Positions 33,728 through 43,434 of a stretch of DNA of 64,000 bases are shown here, in pieces. Numbering within the stretch: position 1 is the first letter of the stretch; every line of letters starts with the position of its first letter. The notes under the pieces were generated by a model. That model did not search any database. It was not told the DNA's origin and saw only the letters and a program-made list of their open reading frames with translations. The translations under genes and the position numbers were made by a program. This stretch comes from Limnanthes douglasii subsp. nivea (lineage: Eukaryota > Streptophyta > Magnoliopsida > Brassicales > Limnanthaceae). The stretch is from NCBI GenBank assembly GCA_036936605.1, contig JAUPFV010000004.1, forward strand, positions 286,296,009 through 286,360,008, written 5' to 3'.

Positions 33728-36663
33728 TTGAAACATCTCCAACCTGTTCTTCACCTTCAACCTACTCATCTTCAACCTACTCATCTTCAACCTGTTCATT
33801 TTCAACCTGTTCATCTTTTCTTATCTTCCCAAGCAATCTCTCATACCAAAATCCATTGTATGAGAAGATACCCTAGATACAATAGATTTAAACCCAGAAG
33901 ACCAGTAAGATCAAAGAAAAATCTTTTTCCTGGTTCCAGTAACCAAGTATTCGGGGCCTACGATTATCTTTGTATTTCTCGAAGAGCCAAAGAATACAAA
34001 GCTGTTGGGTTGATCTATAACGGTCCTCACTCTTCCTGCACCACTTTTAAATATGGCAACTTTAATCCAAACCTTGCCACTTCGTCTTCACCTCTAGCTT
34101 CTAACCCAGAAAGTAGCTCAACGACCTCTTCTCTCCAAAATCCAGCCAAACCTTCACTACTAAGACCTCATCGGAAACCTAAAGTAGTTACTTTAGATAA
34201 GCCACTCACTTATAACAAATCACAACTCAAATCACCTGTCCTTCAATTCGAAGAGACAAAAAACCCTCAAACCAAAACACTTCCTCCTCAATTCGAGGCT
34301 ATTAGAGCTAAACGTTCCAAAAAATCATCTTTCTTAGTAATGGGTGAAGAAACAAAAACCTCTTCCACTCCTCAACACTCTCCTCCTCCCCCACAAGAAG
34401 TGGATGATACTACACCAGAATGTAGTCAGCCAATTCCTGTGACTCAACAAGAGACACAAATTCGAAGTCACTCCGAGGAAGGTCACAAAAAGGATGATTC
34501 AGAAGCTACTGAATCTGATGCCGAGGAGGAATCCGAGGCTGACGATGTAGCTCCTCCAAAGAAAACTTGAGGGAAGAAAGGTCTCATTACACTGCCTGAG
34601 AACGTTGCCTCCTTAGTTCAGGAAAATCTCAAGCCTCTTTCTGCCTGGTACATTCTTGCCTTGAAAAATGTACCTTACAGTTACTACCTCGAATCAGAGA
34701 AAGAGCACCTCAGAAAGCTATGGGGGTTAACAGACAATATGACGCTTCGACTACCAGTGGAAGGAGAGACACCCTTGAACTGCCAAAAAGATGAGCTGGT
34801 TGTGTACCCTGAGCTCTTTAACTGGGGACTTCGGTTTCCCCTGGATCCGATGATCGTAAAGTTCTTCGAAATCCACAGACTATGCCCAACACAAGTTACT
34901 CCGAACTTGCTCTTCACCTTGTTTTCAGCAATTATGGTATCAAGGCTTGGAGGTATTCCCCTCGAAATCGAGGACTTCATCTCAGTAACCAAAGTGTCAA
35001 ATGGCCCTGTTCTGCCATTTTATTATTTAACCCTTGAAGATGACTTGAAAATTATCGACGACCTCCTCGAAGCCGATAAATTCTGGAAGCAACGGTTCGT
35101 CTTTCTGTCAGGCGCCTGGGAAAATGGACATGAAATTTCTGATGCCAACCCTTCTAGACTCACCCTTACCTGGAGAGACAGTAGTAAGTGATACCTTCCC
35201 TTGTTTATCTAGTTGTGTTTTTGAATCAATCTACTTATCTAACTATTTTTCTCTCTTTAGAAATTCCGAGGCGGTTTAAGGGTCGTCGAAAAGAAGCCAA
35301 GCTTATCTTCCAAAAGATGGCTGAGTGGGCTGAAAAATCTTGGGGCAATGGTTTTCATTCAGCATTCGAGCCCATTAACTTCGTTAATAGCCATCTCTGG
35401 CGCATATCTCTAGGGGCCGACTTTCCTCAGGATCTGATGACGCCACCAGATCCCCTTCTGGCAGTTGAGAGGATACTTGCACCAGATGGGAAATGCTATC
35501 TTCCTCTTCGGAACCGAAGTGACAGCCATCTACCTTTGAAAAAGAAAAGGAAAATGACCCAGAAAGCCAGCACAAGCAGAGCTAAGCCTTCCCTGACTTC
35601 AAAGAGTACAAGGAAAAGAAAAACGTCTGCACCTTCGCTTCCCCCCATAGCCGAAGAAGACCAGCCTAACCTGAAGAAGAAAAAGAAAAAGGACACTTCT
35701 CCAAAAAAGAAGGAGAATAAGTCTAAAAAGCCCAATGAAAAGAATGAGGCTGATTTACTAGAGGCTGTGCTAGCTTCCGAAGCACAAGGTAAAACTTTTG
35801 TTGAGGAGAATCCTGAAGGAGGAATAACCCTTGAAGATAAACAAGTAGATGATTATCTAAACTTTGATGACTTCAACTCAAGTGGAGACTTCGTACTTTC
35901 TGGCTCTCAACCTGCCAATGTTGTTCCACCAATTTCTACCGAGGCTGCTACAACTTCTACATCTAACCCTTTTGCTCCTGTTCATCAGCCGTTAGTCTTT
36001 CCTCACTCAGAGAAATCCGATGAGGTAATTTCGATTCTTCAACCTTTCCCAAATCTAATTACTGCAGTAACAAAATTATACGAAGAGGTGAGCAAATCTC
36101 AAAGCCAATTGGAGCGTCTTGCCCAAGAGTTAGTTAGAAGCAAAAAAGAAACAGAGTCTGAAAAGACTTCGAAAAATGAAGTACTCCAAAAAGTCGAGGC
36201 TGAAAAAGAACAGCTTCTTAAAAAACACCAGGAGGAAATCGAAGCGCTTAAGACTACTCATCTAGAAGCTCTTGAAAGTCTGAAAGCTGAACACTCTACT
36301 GCCATCTCCGTTGCTACTGCACTTATTAAGGAAACAAAAGATAAACTAGAAAAAAGCCAAAGTGAGATTACTACACTTCGAACAGGATTCGAAGACGAAA
36401 AGAAGGCTGCAGTCAAACAGGCTGAAACTAAGGTTAGCTCTGTGATGCTCGAAGGCATGAAGAAAACTCAAATTGATACATCTATTCAGCTTCTTCGAGA
36501 AGTTCATGCTGCTTGTCCAAGACTAGACTTATCAGACCTTTGGAAACGAGTTCCAGAAGATCAGCGTCCCAAGGAGGCTTTCGAAGCGCCACCAAGTTCC
36601 ACCTCAGAAGATGGAAATAGTTCCGAAGAGGAATCATCAGAAGGAGAAGAAGATGATGCCTAA
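33728..36663 (+). pseudogene. E2 antisense ORF (Transposase_28-like), one premature stop
   Basis: Frame from ATG 33728 (or 33859, after 12-15-bp CTTCAACC repeats). Exon 1 runs to 35183, an intron to 35260, and exon 2 to the TAA at 36661-36663. It encodes a basic N-terminus and a linker with FLVMGEE. The conserved domain follows (LWGLTDNMTLRLP, NWGLRFPLDPMIVKFFEI, CPTQVTPN, LSGAWENGHE), then WAEKSWGNGFHSAF, lysine-rich nuclear-signal-like runs, a long coiled coil (about 36060-36480) and an acidic tail. A TGA at 34568-34570 is the only break, so 'pseudogene' is cautious. The family resembles the putative gypsy-type transposon domain; its role is unknown. Conservation with E1, E3 and E5 suggests a function. 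Confidence 0.82.
35184..35260 (+). other. Intron in the E2 antisense ORF
   Basis: 77 bp, GTAAGTGATACC to TTTCTCTCTTTAG. Joining the exons keeps the frame (WRDS then KIPRRFKG). E3 and E5 have introns of 84 and 73 bp at the equivalent codon. Confidence 0.8.
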
Positions 36664-36840
36664 TAGGCTAAGCAACTTGTTTTTGTTTTTTGTGTATGTT
36701 ATTAAGTACTCCCTCCTTTTCTTTTTGTAAACTTCGTATTTTATTCCACGAGGAAATCACTTATCTTTTTTTTGTATCTTAAATTTCTGGTGTGCTTGTT
36801 TAAACTGGTTATTCTTAAACATAAATGCTTAAGTCATGAC

Positions 36841-37060
36841 ACTTCGAAAAATAGATGCACTAATAAAACGTGGCACCTCGAAAAATAGATGCACTCATAA
36901 GACGTGGCACCTCGAAAAATAGATGCACTCATAAGACGTGGCACCTCGAAAAATAGATGCACTCATAAGACGTGGCACCTCGAAAAATAGATGCACTCAT
37001 AAGACGTGGCACCTCGAAAAATAGATGCACTCATAAGACGTGGCACCTCGAAAAATTTTG
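36841..37060 (+). repeat. E2 tandem array, 34-bp unit
   Basis: ACGTGGCACCTCGAAAAATA recurs with TGGCAC at 36871, 36905, 36939, 36973, 37007 and 37041, an exact 34-bp period. It lies between the converging aORF and pol ends. 36664-36840 is the T-rich 3' flank of the aORF, and 37061-37290 is the pol 3' flank. Confidence 0.95.
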
Positions 37061-37290
37061 GTTGTTTCTTCAAAGCTATCGCCTCGGAAAATTATTCTTG
37101 GTCAATTTTCAAAGATGATCAATCCTTGCCAAACTACCAAAATAATAAATCACACATCATAACAAACAACCAATGGCCAAAAGAAATTTTATTAAAAAAT
37201 TCAATATTAATCAGACACCTCGTTAAAACCTTTCTGGGCCAACAGATAAGGAAAGAGTATGCCTGTTTTACAAAAATTCGAAGTTCAGTT

Positions 37291-40200
37291 TTACTCACAG
37301 TACAATTTCAAGTGCTCTATGTTCCAAGGATGTTTGAGCATTCTCCCTTCTCGATCTGATAACCTGTAAGAACCTGGTTTAACCCTCATTTTAACTTCGT
37401 AAGGACCTTCCCAATTCGGAGCCAATTTTCCGAGGTGCTTATCCTTAGTGTGAAGAAACACTTTTCGCAACACTAGATCGCCAGGTTTGAATTCCCTTCT
37501 CTTAACTTTAGCATCGTACCTGCTTCTCATTAACGTTTGATAATGAATCACATTTAAATGTGCCTTGACCCTTTTTTCTTCCAATAAATCAAGTTCCACC
37601 CTTCTAGCCTCATCGTTATCTGCATCGGAATATTGTAATAGTCTATAAGAGGGCAAAGTAGATTCAGCAGGGCACACAGCGTCCATCCCATATACTAAAG
37701 AAAAGGGGGTCTCTTTTGTAGCCTCCCTAGGAGTTGTTCTATATGCCCATAATACTTCTTGAAGGAAATTTGGCCATTTCCCTGCTGCTCCTGCCAAATT
37801 TTTCTTCAAGCCATCCAAAATAGATCTATTTGTAACCTCTACCTGTCCATTTGCCTGAGGATGAAAAGGAGTGGAAAAACATTGCTGTATCCCTTTCGAA
37901 GAGCAAAAAGAGTCCATTTCCTTGTTATTAAATTGAGGACCATTATCAGTTGTTATTTTCCGAGGTACTCCAAAACGGTAGCAAATGTTGCTTTGAATAA
38001 ACTTGATTACATCTTTAGCTTTTGTCCCAGCTAAGGGTTCTGCTTCTGCCCACTTCGAAAAATAATCAACCGCAACAATAATCATTTGTCTTCCTCCAGA
38101 AGCCATAGGTAATGGTCCCACCAAATCAATTCCCCACCTATCAAAAGGAACCGCCTCTGAAATTGTCATTAGGGGTACTGCTGGTTTGTGTATTAAATTT
38201 GCATACCTTTGGCAAGTGTCACAACTTCGAACTAATGACTTGGCATCTTGCAAAATGGTAGGCCAATAATATCCTGCCAACAATACCCTACGCGTTAAAG
38301 CTCTAAACCCACAATGGGCTGACCCATCTCCATCATGCAGTTCGGACAAAACATTTTGAGACTCATCCTTGCCTAAACATCGTAGTAAAGGTTTCGAGGC
38401 AGACCTTTTGTACAGCACCCCATCCAGTACCACATAGCCAAGGGATTTGTACTTTATTTTCTTGAGCAAGTGTTTATCCATAGGTAATATTCCATTTGAA
38501 ATAAAGTTTAACAAGTTAAACCTCCAATCTCCTCGAGCGCACGTCGGATTATTTACCACCTCATCAACCACTTCACATTGCTCAGAAATTGATATGATCG
38601 AAGGCGATGGTTGTGTTACAATCCATGGGTATTCTTCTGAGTAAGCCATCGTTGCCAAAGAATCAGCCATAGTGTTGTTTCCTCTTCGAATATGCTCCAC
38701 TTCGACATTTTCAAACTGCGCCATTATCCCCCGAAGTTCTTGTAGGTACAAAACTAAACGCTCCTTTTTAGCTTCTGATACCCCTTTAACGTGGTTAACT
38801 ACCAACTGTGAATCTGTTTCCAAGCGCACAAACATTGCTCCACAAATCTTCGCCAACCTTAACCCTGCTAGCACAGCCTCATATTCAGCTTCGTTATTTG
38901 AAGCATGAAAGCCAAATTTTATAGCTTGAAACATAAATTCCCCCGTTGGTGCCACCAATTCCACTCCTGCACTTGACCCTTTACTACTGGATCCCCCATC
39001 AGTTCGAATTGTCCACGTCGGATTCTCATTCACCTTTCCTGCATCTTTCTCCTCGGATCTGCTCGAGTGAAACTCCACCAAAAAATCTGCTAAAGCTTGA
39101 GCTTTGATAGCTGTCCGAGGAGAAAATAGCACATCGAAATCTCCCAATTCCACAGACCACTTTGTCATCCTTCCTGAAATGTCTGGTTTTTGTAAAACAT
39201 TCTTTAATGGATATGAAGTTCGAACTACAATCGTATGTGCCTGGAAGTAAGGGCGCATCTTTCTTGCTGCCACTACTATACACAGTGCCAATTTTTCGAG
39301 CTTCAAATAACGTTTCTCAGCATCAACCAAACTTTTGCTGACATAGTAAACAGGCTTCGAAATTTTTGTATCCTCGCTGATCAAAACTGCACTTACTGCA
39401 TAATCCGATACTGCTATATACAAAAACAACTGTTCACCCTTTCGAGGCTTCGATAATATTTCAGGAGAGGATAAAAGATTTTTGATCTTCAGAAAAGCTT
39501 CTTCACAATCCGAAGTCCACTCAAAATTATTAGGTCTTCGCAGCACCTGGAAAAAAGGCAAGCACTTATCTGAAAAACGAGAAATGAATCTGTTCAGGGC
39601 TGCTAACCTGCCTGTTAACATTTGCACTTCTTTGATATTCTGAGGTGAAGACATCGATATCAAAGCCTTCAACTGTTCTGGGTCCACCTCAATTCCTCTT
39701 TCACTAATCATATACCCCAAAAATTTGCCAGATCGGACTCCAAATGTGCATTTTTCCGGATTCAACTTCAATTGAATGGCTCTAAGATTCAAAAACGTTT
39801 CTTCCAAATCATCAATATGTTCATCATCACCTTTACTTTTAACAAGCATGTCATCGATGTATACTTCAATATTTCTCCCAATCTGTGAAGCAAACGCCTT
39901 ATTCATCAGCCTCTGATATGTTGATCCAGCATTTTTCAACCCAAAAGGCATTACCTTATAGCAATGCAAACCTCTATCAGTAATAAAAGTCGTGCTTTCT
40001 TCATCATCTGGATTCATTTGAATTTGATTATACCCCGAAAATGCATCCATGAAAGTCAGAATTTTATTTCCCGAAGTGGAATCCACTAACTGATCTATCC
40101 GAGGCACCGGAAAAGGATCTTTTGGACAGGCTCTATTCAAATCTGTGAAGTCCACACACATTCGCCATTTTCCATTCTTCTTTTTTACTACCACCGGATT

Positions 40201-40596
40201 AGCCGTCCACCTCGGATAATTGGCCTCCCTAATGTGTCCCATCTTGTACAACCGATCCACTTCGGCAACTATGGCCTCAGATTTCTCCAATGAAAAAGCC
40301 CTTCTTTTTTGGATAATTGGTTTGACCTTCGGATCAACCGCTAGGCTATGACATATAATGTTGCTAGGGACTCCTACTACATCTTCGGATTTCCAGGCAA
40401 ACACATCCAAATTTTCAGACAAAAAATTCAACAACTTTTCTCGCATCGTCAAAGATAACAGAGTGCCAATTCGAAGTACCCTGCCATTATTAAAAATATA
40501 TTCCTCTATTTCTTCATTGACCACTACAGAACTCGGGGTTGACCTTGGATCATCAATTCCCTCGTCTGCTTCACCACAAGACAACCCCCCAAACTG
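37291..40596 (-). CDS. pol: E2 pol: RT, two RNase H domains, integrase
   Basis: An open frame of about 1,100 codons directly follows the gag-pro UAG in the same frame, with no ATG near its beginning. RT spans roughly residues 90-300, with KWRMCVDFTDLNRACPKDPFP and the catalytic YIDDM. The first RNase H (about 350-500) has lost its acidic start (FLYIAVSDYAVSAVL). The second (about 530-660) has IRTDGGSS, NNEAEYEAVLAGLRLA, ETDSQL and NNTMADSLA, as in the extra archaeal-type RNase H known from Tat elements. Integrase (about 740-1097) has AHCGFRAL and CDTCQRY, then DRWGIDLVGPL, TTDNGPQFN and FHPQANGQVEVTN, ending WNIEHLKLYCE. It copies RNA to DNA and inserts it. No break is seen. Confidence 0.95.
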   Translation of the reverse strand, partial: QFGGLSCGEADEGIDDPRSTPSSVVVNEEIEEYIFNNGRVLRIGTLLSLTMREKLLNFLSENLDVFAWKSEDVVGVPSNIICHSLAVDPKVKPIIQKRRAFSLEKSEAIVAEVDRLYKMGHIREANYPRWTANPVVVKKKNGKWRMCVDFTDLNRACPKDPFPVPRIDQLVDSTSGNKILTFMDAFSGYNQIQMNPDDEESTTFITDRGLHCYKVMPFGLKNAGSTYQRLMNKAFASQIGRNIEVYIDDMLVKSKGDDEHIDDLEETFLNLRAIQLKLNPEKCTFGVRSGKFLGYMISERGIEVDPEQLKALISMSSPQNIKEVQMLTGRLAALNRFISRFSDKCLPFFQVLRRPNNFEWTSDCEEAFLKIKNLLSSPEILSKPRKGEQLFLYIAVSDYAVSAVLISEDTKISKPVYYVSKSLVDAEKRYLKLEKLALCIVVAARKMRPYFQAHTIVVRTSYPLKNVLQKPDISGRMTKWSVELGDFDVLFSPRTAIKAQALADFLVEFHSSRSEEKDAGKVNENPTWTIRTDGGSSSKGSSAGVELVAPTGEFMFQAIKFGFHASNNEAEYEAVLAGLRLAKICGAMFVRLETDSQLVVNHVKGVSEAKKERLVLYLQELRGIMAQFENVEVEHIRRGNNTMADSLATMAYSEEYPWIVTQPSPSIISISEQCEVVDEVVNNPTCARGDWRFNLLNFISNGILPMDKHLLKKIKYKSLGYVVLDGVLYKRSASKPLLRCLGKDESQNVLSELHDGDGSAHCGFRALTRRVLLAGYYWPTILQDAKSLVRSCDTCQRYANLIHKPAVPLMTISEAVPFDRWGIDLVGPLPMASGGRQMIIVAVDYFSKWAEAEPLAGTKAKDVIKFIQSNICYRFGVPRKITTDNGPQFNNKEMDSFCSSKGIQQCFSTPFHPQANGQVEVTNRSILDGLKKNLAGAAGKWPNFLQEVLWAYRTTPREATKETPFSLVYGMDAVCPAESTLPSYRLLQYSDADNDEARRVELDLLEEKRVKAHLNVIHYQTLMRSRYDAKVKRREFKPGDLVLRKVFLHTKDKHLGKLAPNWEGPYEVKMRVKPGSYRLSDREGRMLKHPWNIEHLKLYCE

Positions 40597-40599
40597 CTA
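40588..40599 (-). promoter_or_regulatory. Leaky-stop site between gag-pro and pol of E2
   Basis: The minus strand reads TAG CAG TTT GGG (TAG at 40597-40599). Frames on both sides agree and the protein is conserved right after the stop, so readthrough rather than frameshift or reinitiation is the simplest way to make Pol. Confidence 0.75.
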
Positions 40600-43038
40600 G
40601 CTCTCCATGAGATCATCAGAACTTTTACCACGTAACCTAAATGCAGCAGCATAACATTCTCTTGCTACCTTTTGGTCACTTCGGACTACGCCGACTCTGT
40701 CCTCGACCACATACTTCAGACATTGATGAACTGTGGAAACCACAGCGTACATTTTGGCCAACCATGACCTCCCAAGAATAGCATTGTAACTTGATGGACA
40801 ATCCACCACCACAAAAAGTACCTGCACTTTCTTCTTGAAAGGCCCTTTTCCCAAGGAAATTTCACCTTCGAATTCACCTATCACAATTGCTGATGCGCCG
40901 GTAAACCCAATGATAGTCCTCTCTGACTTCTCTATTCGAGGGGGTGCAGTCAATCTATCATATGTTGACTTAAAAAGCACATTAGTAGAGCTTCCTGTGT
41001 CGATCAGCACTCGTCGAATCTCCACCCCGCATATTTCTGCTCCAATGACCACCGCATCCTCATGCGGCCCAGTAATGCCCCTCAAATCATCTCCGTCGAA
41101 AATTATAAAGGGCACATCCTTCCTGCTGCTTAGATGTGCCGATGCGCCTCCCTCAATTTGCCGCGTTAAGTTTACTATATGCCTCTTCCTCGAATTATTG
41201 GTGTTGTTGGTCATCGAATCTCCTCCAAATATGGTTAGTGATTCAAAAAAGGCACAAAGATCTCGAACACGTCCCTGACGCATTGGCTCATCGATCGACA
41301 TTAACAAAAGTCGACTGGGGTCTGGTTCGACATATTCCGAGGCTACATCGAAACCATCTGCCTCACCTGCAACATCTAAAATCATTAACGCAGTTTCCTG
41401 CCTAGAATTGGGATTACCTCCTTTAGGAGCTGCTGCCTTGGCATTTTTCCTGACATACTCTAACAGCTTTCCATTTTCGATCAGGATTTGCATCTCCTTC
41501 TTCAGGGCAATGCAATCATTTGTATCATGGCCGATGTCTTCATGATACCTACAGAATTTATTATTGCGCTCCTCTCTTGGTCTGTTGATAGCTGGTGGCT
41601 TTCTGAAATTGATTGTTCCCTTTGTTTTTTCATATATCGAAGCCACACTCTCAGTTAAATCTGCATAGTAGTCCGGCCTTACCCATACGTTCGACCTGGA
41701 CCTAAACTGCTGCTGATTGTTAGAATTATGCTGATTATATCCCCCTTGATACGAGTTCGAGGCTCCTCGGTTAGAAACATTTTGATTGTTCTTCGGACGC
41801 GAGGGATTGCTATTTGAGACGTTAGATTGTCCACTCCCCTTCTGAACAGTACTAGCACCTCCTCGAACCCTCGTCGATTCTTCGACCTTAATCTGGTCCT
41901 CAACCTGGGCCATAAGAGCTCCAAACGTTAACGCCCTGCGCCTCGTAGTCTCATCGGCTAAATCCCCAGGCAACAGCCCTTGCCTGAACGCTGCCATAGC
42001 CACACTTTCTTCACAGTCATCTAACTCAGCCTTTGTTGACACAAATCTCTTAGTATAATCTTTCAACTTCTCTCCCACAGCCTGCTTGCACTGTATTATC
42101 GTATCTCCATTGGCTCTCATCTCCTTGCTTCCCACAAACTGTCTGCGAAAAGCAGTGTAGAAACTTCTAAAATTTGCAATCGATTCCTTAGGAATCTTAT
42201 TAAACCATTTTAGAGCAGTTCCCTTAAATGTTTGAGAAAAAGCTCTACACACCAATCTATCATCATCTTCGAAGTTAGTCATGTAGTTTTTAAATTGTTC
42301 TATGTGGTCATCGGGATCTTGAGTCCCATCAAACTTTTCAACTTTAGAAATATCAAACCGCCTCGGTAATGGCACAGATCTGATCTCCCTTACCAATGGT
42401 GAGTCCCTCCAGTCAACCCCCTGGACATACTGGTCCTCATTTCTCATTCCCACAGTTGCATATAAACTGGTCTCGCCCTCATATTTCCGAGGTGAACACC
42501 TCCGAGGCGAGTATTTCCGAGGTGAGTATACTCGCCTTTCTTTCTTTTTTCTTCCTTCCCTGTACATCTTAGCTGGTCGGAGCTCACGCTCTGCTCTTCC
42601 TGAATGGCCTCGAGAGCGTTCGTACCTCGGCGTCTCATCGGACTCGGAATCTTCGAAGTCCTCTTCATCACTAGAGTTTTCATACAATCGCCTTTGTAAT
42701 TTTTCTTTCCTCTTTATCCCGCTATATTCTTTTTTCTGCTCAAAACGTGCTTTGCGCTGCTCATAATGATCATCGCCATCGTCCATCGACTGATCCGACT
42801 GATCATTCCGATCACCCCCAGCAATCTTAGATCTAAGCCTAGCACCATCATTATTATCTCCCTTCTTTTTTACCAATTCGTCAAGCTCAGCCACCTTCCT
42901 AATCATTTCATTCATTTTTCCCTCAAAATCAAATTGAACAGGTTGAATTGGAACAAAATTACCTGCCTCTTGCAGATCAGATTTCAGCGTTTCCATCGCC
43001 TTGCGAACGGATGGATTGTCACCTTCCTCCGGATTCAT
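40597..43038 (-). CDS. gag: E2 gag-protease
   Basis: I chose the ATG at 43038 because MNP is shared with E3, and E4 has LNP there; a further ATG lies at 43059. The protein has a charged, arginine/serine-rich N-terminal third and then the capsid region (KVEKFDGTQDPDDHIEQFK, LKWFNKIPKESI, QRRQFVGSKEMRANGDTII-like). A QN-rich linker follows, then a zinc knuckle of unusual spacing and ligands, CRYHEDIGHDTNDC (C-X2-H-X4-H-X4-C). The aspartic protease has LIDTGSSTNVLF about 145 residues before the end. It forms the particle and processes the polyprotein. The end (DDLMES) meets the UAG that leads into pol. Intact. Confidence 0.95.
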   Translation of the reverse strand: MNPEEGDNPSVRKAMETLKSDLQEAGNFVPIQPVQFDFEGKMNEMIRKVAELDELVKKKGDNNDGARLRSKIAGGDRNDQSDQSMDDGDDHYEQRKARFEQKKEYSGIKRKEKLQRRLYENSSDEEDFEDSESDETPRYERSRGHSGRAERELRPAKMYREGRKKKERRVYSPRKYSPRRCSPRKYEGETSLYATVGMRNEDQYVQGVDWRDSPLVREIRSVPLPRRFDISKVEKFDGTQDPDDHIEQFKNYMTNFEDDDRLVCRAFSQTFKGTALKWFNKIPKESIANFRSFYTAFRRQFVGSKEMRANGDTIIQCKQAVGEKLKDYTKRFVSTKAELDDCEESVAMAAFRQGLLPGDLADETTRRRALTFGALMAQVEDQIKVEESTRVRGGASTVQKGSGQSNVSNSNPSRPKNNQNVSNRGASNSYQGGYNQHNSNNQQQFRSRSNVWVRPDYYADLTESVASIYEKTKGTINFRKPPAINRPREERNNKFCRYHEDIGHDTNDCIALKKEMQILIENGKLLEYVRKNAKAAAPKGGNPNSRQETALMILDVAGEADGFDVASEYVEPDPSRLLLMSIDEPMRQGRVRDLCAFFESLTIFGGDSMTNNTNNSRKRHIVNLTRQIEGGASAHLSSRKDVPFIIFDGDDLRGITGPHEDAVVIGAEICGVEIRRVLIDTGSSTNVLFKSTYDRLTAPPRIEKSERTIIGFTGASAIVIGEFEGEISLGKGPFKKKVQVLFVVVDCPSSYNAILGRSWLAKMYAVVSTVHQCLKYVVEDRVGVVRSDQKVARECYAAAFRLRGKSSDDLMES

Positions 43039-43148
43039 CTTCAAATAGCGAAAAATCAAACGAAATATGAAAATTCGAACGAAAAACCTTTAAAAACGAG
43101 AACTCGAACGTCGATTTTTGATCTGTTGATCAAGGTATCCTCGTCCCC

Positions 43149-43164
43149 CTCTTTCTAGCGCCAA
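43149..43164 (-). other. E2 primer-binding site
   Basis: Two bases inside the 5' LTR the minus strand reads TTGGCGCTAGAAAGAG. E3 and E1 have TTGGCG at the same place, then diverge. The tRNA is not identified. Confidence 0.65.
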
Positions 43165-43166
43165 TT

Positions 43167-43429
43167 TGGTGTGAATTAAAGTTGTCACGAGTGAATTCAG
43201 AACAGAGAGTTTACAGTGGAAAATTCAAGTAGTGAAAAGTACCTCTGAATATTTCATAGGTCAAAATAACTCCTTCAGCCTCTTTAAATAGGCCAGGTGA
43301 GTTAGTTAGAGAAACGGTTACATATTGTCATATTTACAATTTAACCCCTAGGTTTCTACTAAAGCTTAATTAAATCCTATAATTACAGAATTTGTCATTT
43401 TAGTCCCTAAAGAATACCTTTCCTTATCA
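43167..43429 (-). repeat. E2 5' LTR
   Basis: 263 bp, identical to 33018-33280 as far as I can read, followed by the AGAGC duplication. Confidence 0.95.
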
Positions 43430-43434
43430 AGAGC

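Larger units (their letters stand above)
33018..43429 (-). mobile_element. E2: young, nearly intact Tat-type Ty3/gypsy element
   Basis: The 263-bp LTRs at 33018-33280 and 43167-43429 appear identical, and the 5-bp duplication AGAGC (33013-33017 and 43430-43434) is perfect. gag-protease and pol are both open, separated only by one UAG. The aORF on the other strand has one premature TGA. It is inserted in the aORF leader of E3. Identical LTRs imply very recent insertion, and the intact frames suggest it could be autonomous. Confidence 0.96.

Noticed and set aside
36841..37060. CRISPR-like array
   Set aside because: Units are contiguous 34-bp repeats without unique spacers, in a plant retrotransposon.
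40584..40610. Ribosomal frameshift between gag and pol
   Set aside because: gag-pro and pol are in the same frame in E1-E4, and no slippery heptamer is needed to explain Pol.
42766..43158. Plus-strand ORF of 130 codons over the start of E2 gag
   Set aside because: Antisense to the conserved gag N-terminus and absent from E3.
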